The notes under the pieces are model-generated. The model was not told the origin of the DNA and did not search any database. It was given only the letters and a program-made list of their open reading frames with translations. Source: Robiginitomaculum sp. (GTDB taxonomy: Bacteria > Pseudomonadota > Alphaproteobacteria > Caulobacterales > Maricaulaceae). From it: a stretch of 8,952 bases of DNA. Shown piece by piece: positions 7,388-8,952 of this stretch. Every line of letters begins with the position of its first letter. Positions within the stretch are counted from its first letter, which is position 1. Made by a program: the position numbers and the translations under genes. The stretch spans positions 4,611 through 13,562 of the forward strand of contig NVWT02000014.1 in NCBI GenBank assembly GCA_002733735.2, in the 5' to 3' direction.

Positions 7388-7845
7388 TATTTATTCTCAA
7401 CTGAACTAGCCCAAAAAATACAACTAACGGCCATTTTACCATTGGCAATGACTTTTCCAGAAAATTGAATAAAATTACGTTTCCGTACTAAAATTTGAAC
7501 TGGAATATCTAACTCATCTCCTGGAATTATAGTGTTTCGGAACTTAGTTTTATCAATTGAAGTAAACATAATTGTATGTGTCTTTGGGCTTATATTCCAA
7601 GTTTTTGCTGCTAATAAGGCGCCGACTTGCGCCATACACTCTACCAATAAAACCCCGGGCATTATGGGGTTGCCGGGAAAGTGACCATTAAACCAACCAT
7701 CGTCAAGGCAAGGACAAAGGTGTCCAACCAAGCTTTTTCCACTGATGAAATCAGTCGCAGTATCAATAAGCAACATTGGCTTTCTGTGAGGCAACCACTG
7801 TTTAATCTCATCAATTCCTATCAAACTAGAGTCTGATGAGCTCAT
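7387..7845 (-). CDS. fabZ: 3-hydroxyacyl-[acyl-carrier-protein] dehydratase FabZ
   Basis: Dehydrates 3-hydroxyacyl-ACP to trans-2-enoyl-ACP in fatty-acid elongation, in the cytoplasm, with a hot-dog fold. The product has 152 residues, normal for FabZ. LPHRKPMLLID (18-28) is the N-terminal signature. The active-site histidine is H55 in GHFPGNPIMPG, and the partner glutamate is E69 in LLVECMAQ. KFRNTIIPGD (101-110) is the usual substrate-tunnel strand. The ATG overlaps the lpxD stop by 4 nt (ATGA), and an AGAGA run lies just upstream. Its place between lpxD and lpxA is a classic one: all three draw on the 3-hydroxyacyl-ACP pool, so co-expression helps balance phospholipid and lipid A synthesis. 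Confidence 0.97.
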   Translation of the reverse strand: MSSSDSSLIGIDEIKQWLPHRKPMLLIDTATDFISGKSLVGHLCPCLDDGWFNGHFPGNPIMPGVLLVECMAQVGALLAAKTWNISPKTHTIMFTSIDKTKFRNTIIPGDELDIPVQILVRKRNFIQFSGKVIANGKMAVSCIFWASSVENK

Positions 7846-8867
7846 GTTCTCTTTCTACCGCCTTTACTCTCTCTTACAAGTTTTCGCATAATTGCGATTG
7901 ATCTGGCCAAGTCTCTATAAGGTACAGCAGGAGTTCCGCCCCAAACTTCTCCATCAGGAATGTCGTTCATGATCCCACTAGAAGCAAAGATACTAACATT
8001 GGAACCAATATTACGATGTTCAGCAACTCCAACTTGACCTCCCATCAGTACATTATCACCGATATTTACACTACCAGATATACCGACATGAGCTGCAAAA
8101 ATACAATTCTTTCCAATAACAACATTATGAGCTACTTGAACAAGGTTATCAATTTTCGTATTTTTACCGATTATTGTATTATTAAACATGCCTCGATCAA
8201 TAGTCGAATTAGAGCCAATGGAAACATTGTCATCGATATGAACTGCACCAAAATGTGGCATATCAATCAACTGGTTATTGGATCGAGCTATACCCAAGCC
8301 ACTACCGCCAATTACAACACCAGCAGAAATATTCACCTCATTCCCCAAATGAGCAAATGAAATATTCGTCCCGGATCGAATTACACAATTATCACCAATT
8401 TGCACTCCACAACCAATTGTTACATTCGGTTCGATAAAAGTGTTTTTACCAATTACGACCCCATCACCAATCACTACATTAGCTGATAATTGAGTGGACT
8501 CATGAATCTGGCTGGCCTTGGATATGTTAAAGTTATTTTCCAAAGAGCGCCTGTGTTCAATCAATAAATTTGCAATTTTTGCAAAAGCAAAATCCGGGTC
8601 GCTATGTATCAATATAGCGACCGGAAACTCAGTTATGCTGTCTAACAAACTCTCGTTGACGATTATAACCCCAGACTTTGGGTTGAAATTTTTTAGTAGT
8701 TTTTTGTTTTTTAGAAATGCAAGTTTTGTCGATTCTATTTTCTCTAATGACGATACCGAATGTATCTCCTCAACAGTATTTCCTACAAATATTTTTGAAC
8801 CAGATATAGCAGCCGCCTTCTCTAAAGAAATCGGCGGCTTTACAGTATAAAATTTAGGATCAACCAT
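7842..8867 (-). CDS. lpxD: UDP-3-O-acylglucosamine N-acyltransferase
   Basis: Adds the second 3-hydroxyacyl chain, as an amide, to UDP-3-O-acylglucosamine (third step of lipid A synthesis); a cytoplasmic trimer. The product has 341 residues (E. coli 341). The N-terminal uridine-binding domain covers about 1-110. Left-handed beta-helix hexapeptide repeats run from about 115 to 300, and a C-terminal helix at about 318-335 probably contacts ACP. H247 in NLVQVAHNVVIG is the catalytic histidine (His239 in E. coli). GGSGLGIA (187-194) and STIDRGMF (221-228) are family landmarks. The tail GGRKRT is basic. The ATG at 8867 is chosen for the family-like opening MVDPKFYTV and for GAAGAG about 5 nt upstream. 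It starts 17 bp after the stop of the upstream ompH-like gene and overlaps fabZ by 4 bp. Confidence 0.97.
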   Translation of the reverse strand: MVDPKFYTVKPPISLEKAAAISGSKIFVGNTVEEIHSVSSLEKIESTKLAFLKNKKLLKNFNPKSGVIIVNESLLDSITEFPVAILIHSDPDFAFAKIANLLIEHRRSLENNFNISKASQIHESTQLSANVVIGDGVVIGKNTFIEPNVTIGCGVQIGDNCVIRSGTNISFAHLGNEVNISAGVVIGGSGLGIARSNNQLIDMPHFGAVHIDDNVSIGSNSTIDRGMFNNTIIGKNTKIDNLVQVAHNVVIGKNCIFAAHVGISGSVNIGDNVLMGGQVGVAEHRNIGSNVSIFASSGIMNDIPDGEVWGGTPAVPYRDLARSIAIMRKLVRESKGGRKRT

Positions 8868-8884
8868 CCTTGCTCTTCTCGTTA

Positions 8885-8952
8885 CTAACGAGGTTGTTGT
8901 GCGCCAGGTTGCTGTTGTGGCGCAACACGTGGAACTCTAACCCTTACCACAA
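8885..8952 (-). CDS. 3' end of a probable OmpH/Skp-like periplasmic chaperone (partial)
   Basis: Only the last 22 full codons are visible. The frame reads VVRVRVPRVAPQQQPGAQQPR and ends in TAG (8885-8887), with a TAA directly after it (8882-8884). Identification rests mainly on position: in alphaproteobacteria the gene before lpxD is normally ompH/skp, after bamA. A Pro/Gln-rich flexible tail fits such proteins better than BamA, whose C-terminus is a beta strand ending in an aromatic residue. Skp-type proteins carry unfolded outer-membrane proteins across the periplasm. The 17-bp gap to lpxD suggests one operon. The reading frame is well supported; the product is inference. Confidence 0.55.
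   Translation of the reverse strand, partial: VVRVRVPRVAPQQQPGAQQPR

Noticed and set aside
8016..8850. Several plus-strand open frames of 60-114 codons
   Set aside because: All are antisense to lpxD. Hexapeptide-repeat genes give open antisense frames because of their periodic codons.
1..8952. CRISPR arrays, transposons, tRNA or rRNA genes, defence systems
   Set aside because: No repeat-spacer pattern, transposase-like frame, terminal repeats or tRNA-like clover was seen. Nearly every base belongs to a recognised housekeeping gene.

Overview
The window carries a core chromosomal block of a Gram-negative bacterium, almost certainly an alphaproteobacterium. The order comEC / gltX-gltA / lpxB-lpxI-lpxA-fabZ-lpxD-(ompH) is, from general knowledge, an alphaproteobacterial arrangement. 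UDP-diacylglucosamine hydrolysis is assigned to LpxI (common in this class) rather than LpxH. Several signatures, such as IDSWGFT and YVGPQVFATRPGRA in LpxB, resemble sphingomonad proteins as I remember them, so a Sphingomonadales-like or related lineage is my best guess. The DNA is AT-rich by eye (about 40% GC), which is low for typical sphingomonads and would fit a streamlined or aquatic relative. The order-level assignment is inference, not proof.

Layout. Positions 1-1699 (minus) hold most of comEC, the inner-membrane DNA-uptake channel, cut by the left window edge. A short divergent region (about 1700-1805) contains an imperfect 24-bp palindrome and a smaller dyad. Then come gltX (glutamyl-tRNA synthetase, plus, 1806-3215) and gltA (citrate synthase, plus, 3255-4562), 39 bp apart. 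gltA meets lpxB tail to tail with a 25-bp overlap. From the right edge leftwards on the minus strand runs a tightly packed lipid A operon: the 3' end of a probable ompH/skp gene, then lpxD, fabZ, lpxA, lpxI and lpxB. These genes are joined by 17-bp, 4-bp-overlap, 1-bp-overlap, 11-bp-overlap and 2-bp junctions.

How the genes work together. LpxA, LpxD, LpxI and LpxB carry out the first, third, fourth and fifth committed steps of lipid A synthesis; LpxC is not in the window. FabZ feeds 3-hydroxyacyl-ACP into fatty-acid elongation and so competes with LpxA and LpxD for that pool. OmpH/Skp is a periplasmic chaperone for outer-membrane proteins. The operon is therefore devoted to the outer membrane. 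gltX and gltA are housekeeping genes for translation and the TCA cycle.

All genes that can be checked keep intact frames and key catalytic residues. There is no mobile element, CRISPR array, RNA gene or recognisable novel system. The most interesting points are small: the palindrome between comEC and gltX, the lack of any credible ATG start for comEC, the overlapping gltA/lpxB ends with a possible terminator inside the overlap, and a serine at the expected acyl-chain ruler position of LpxA.
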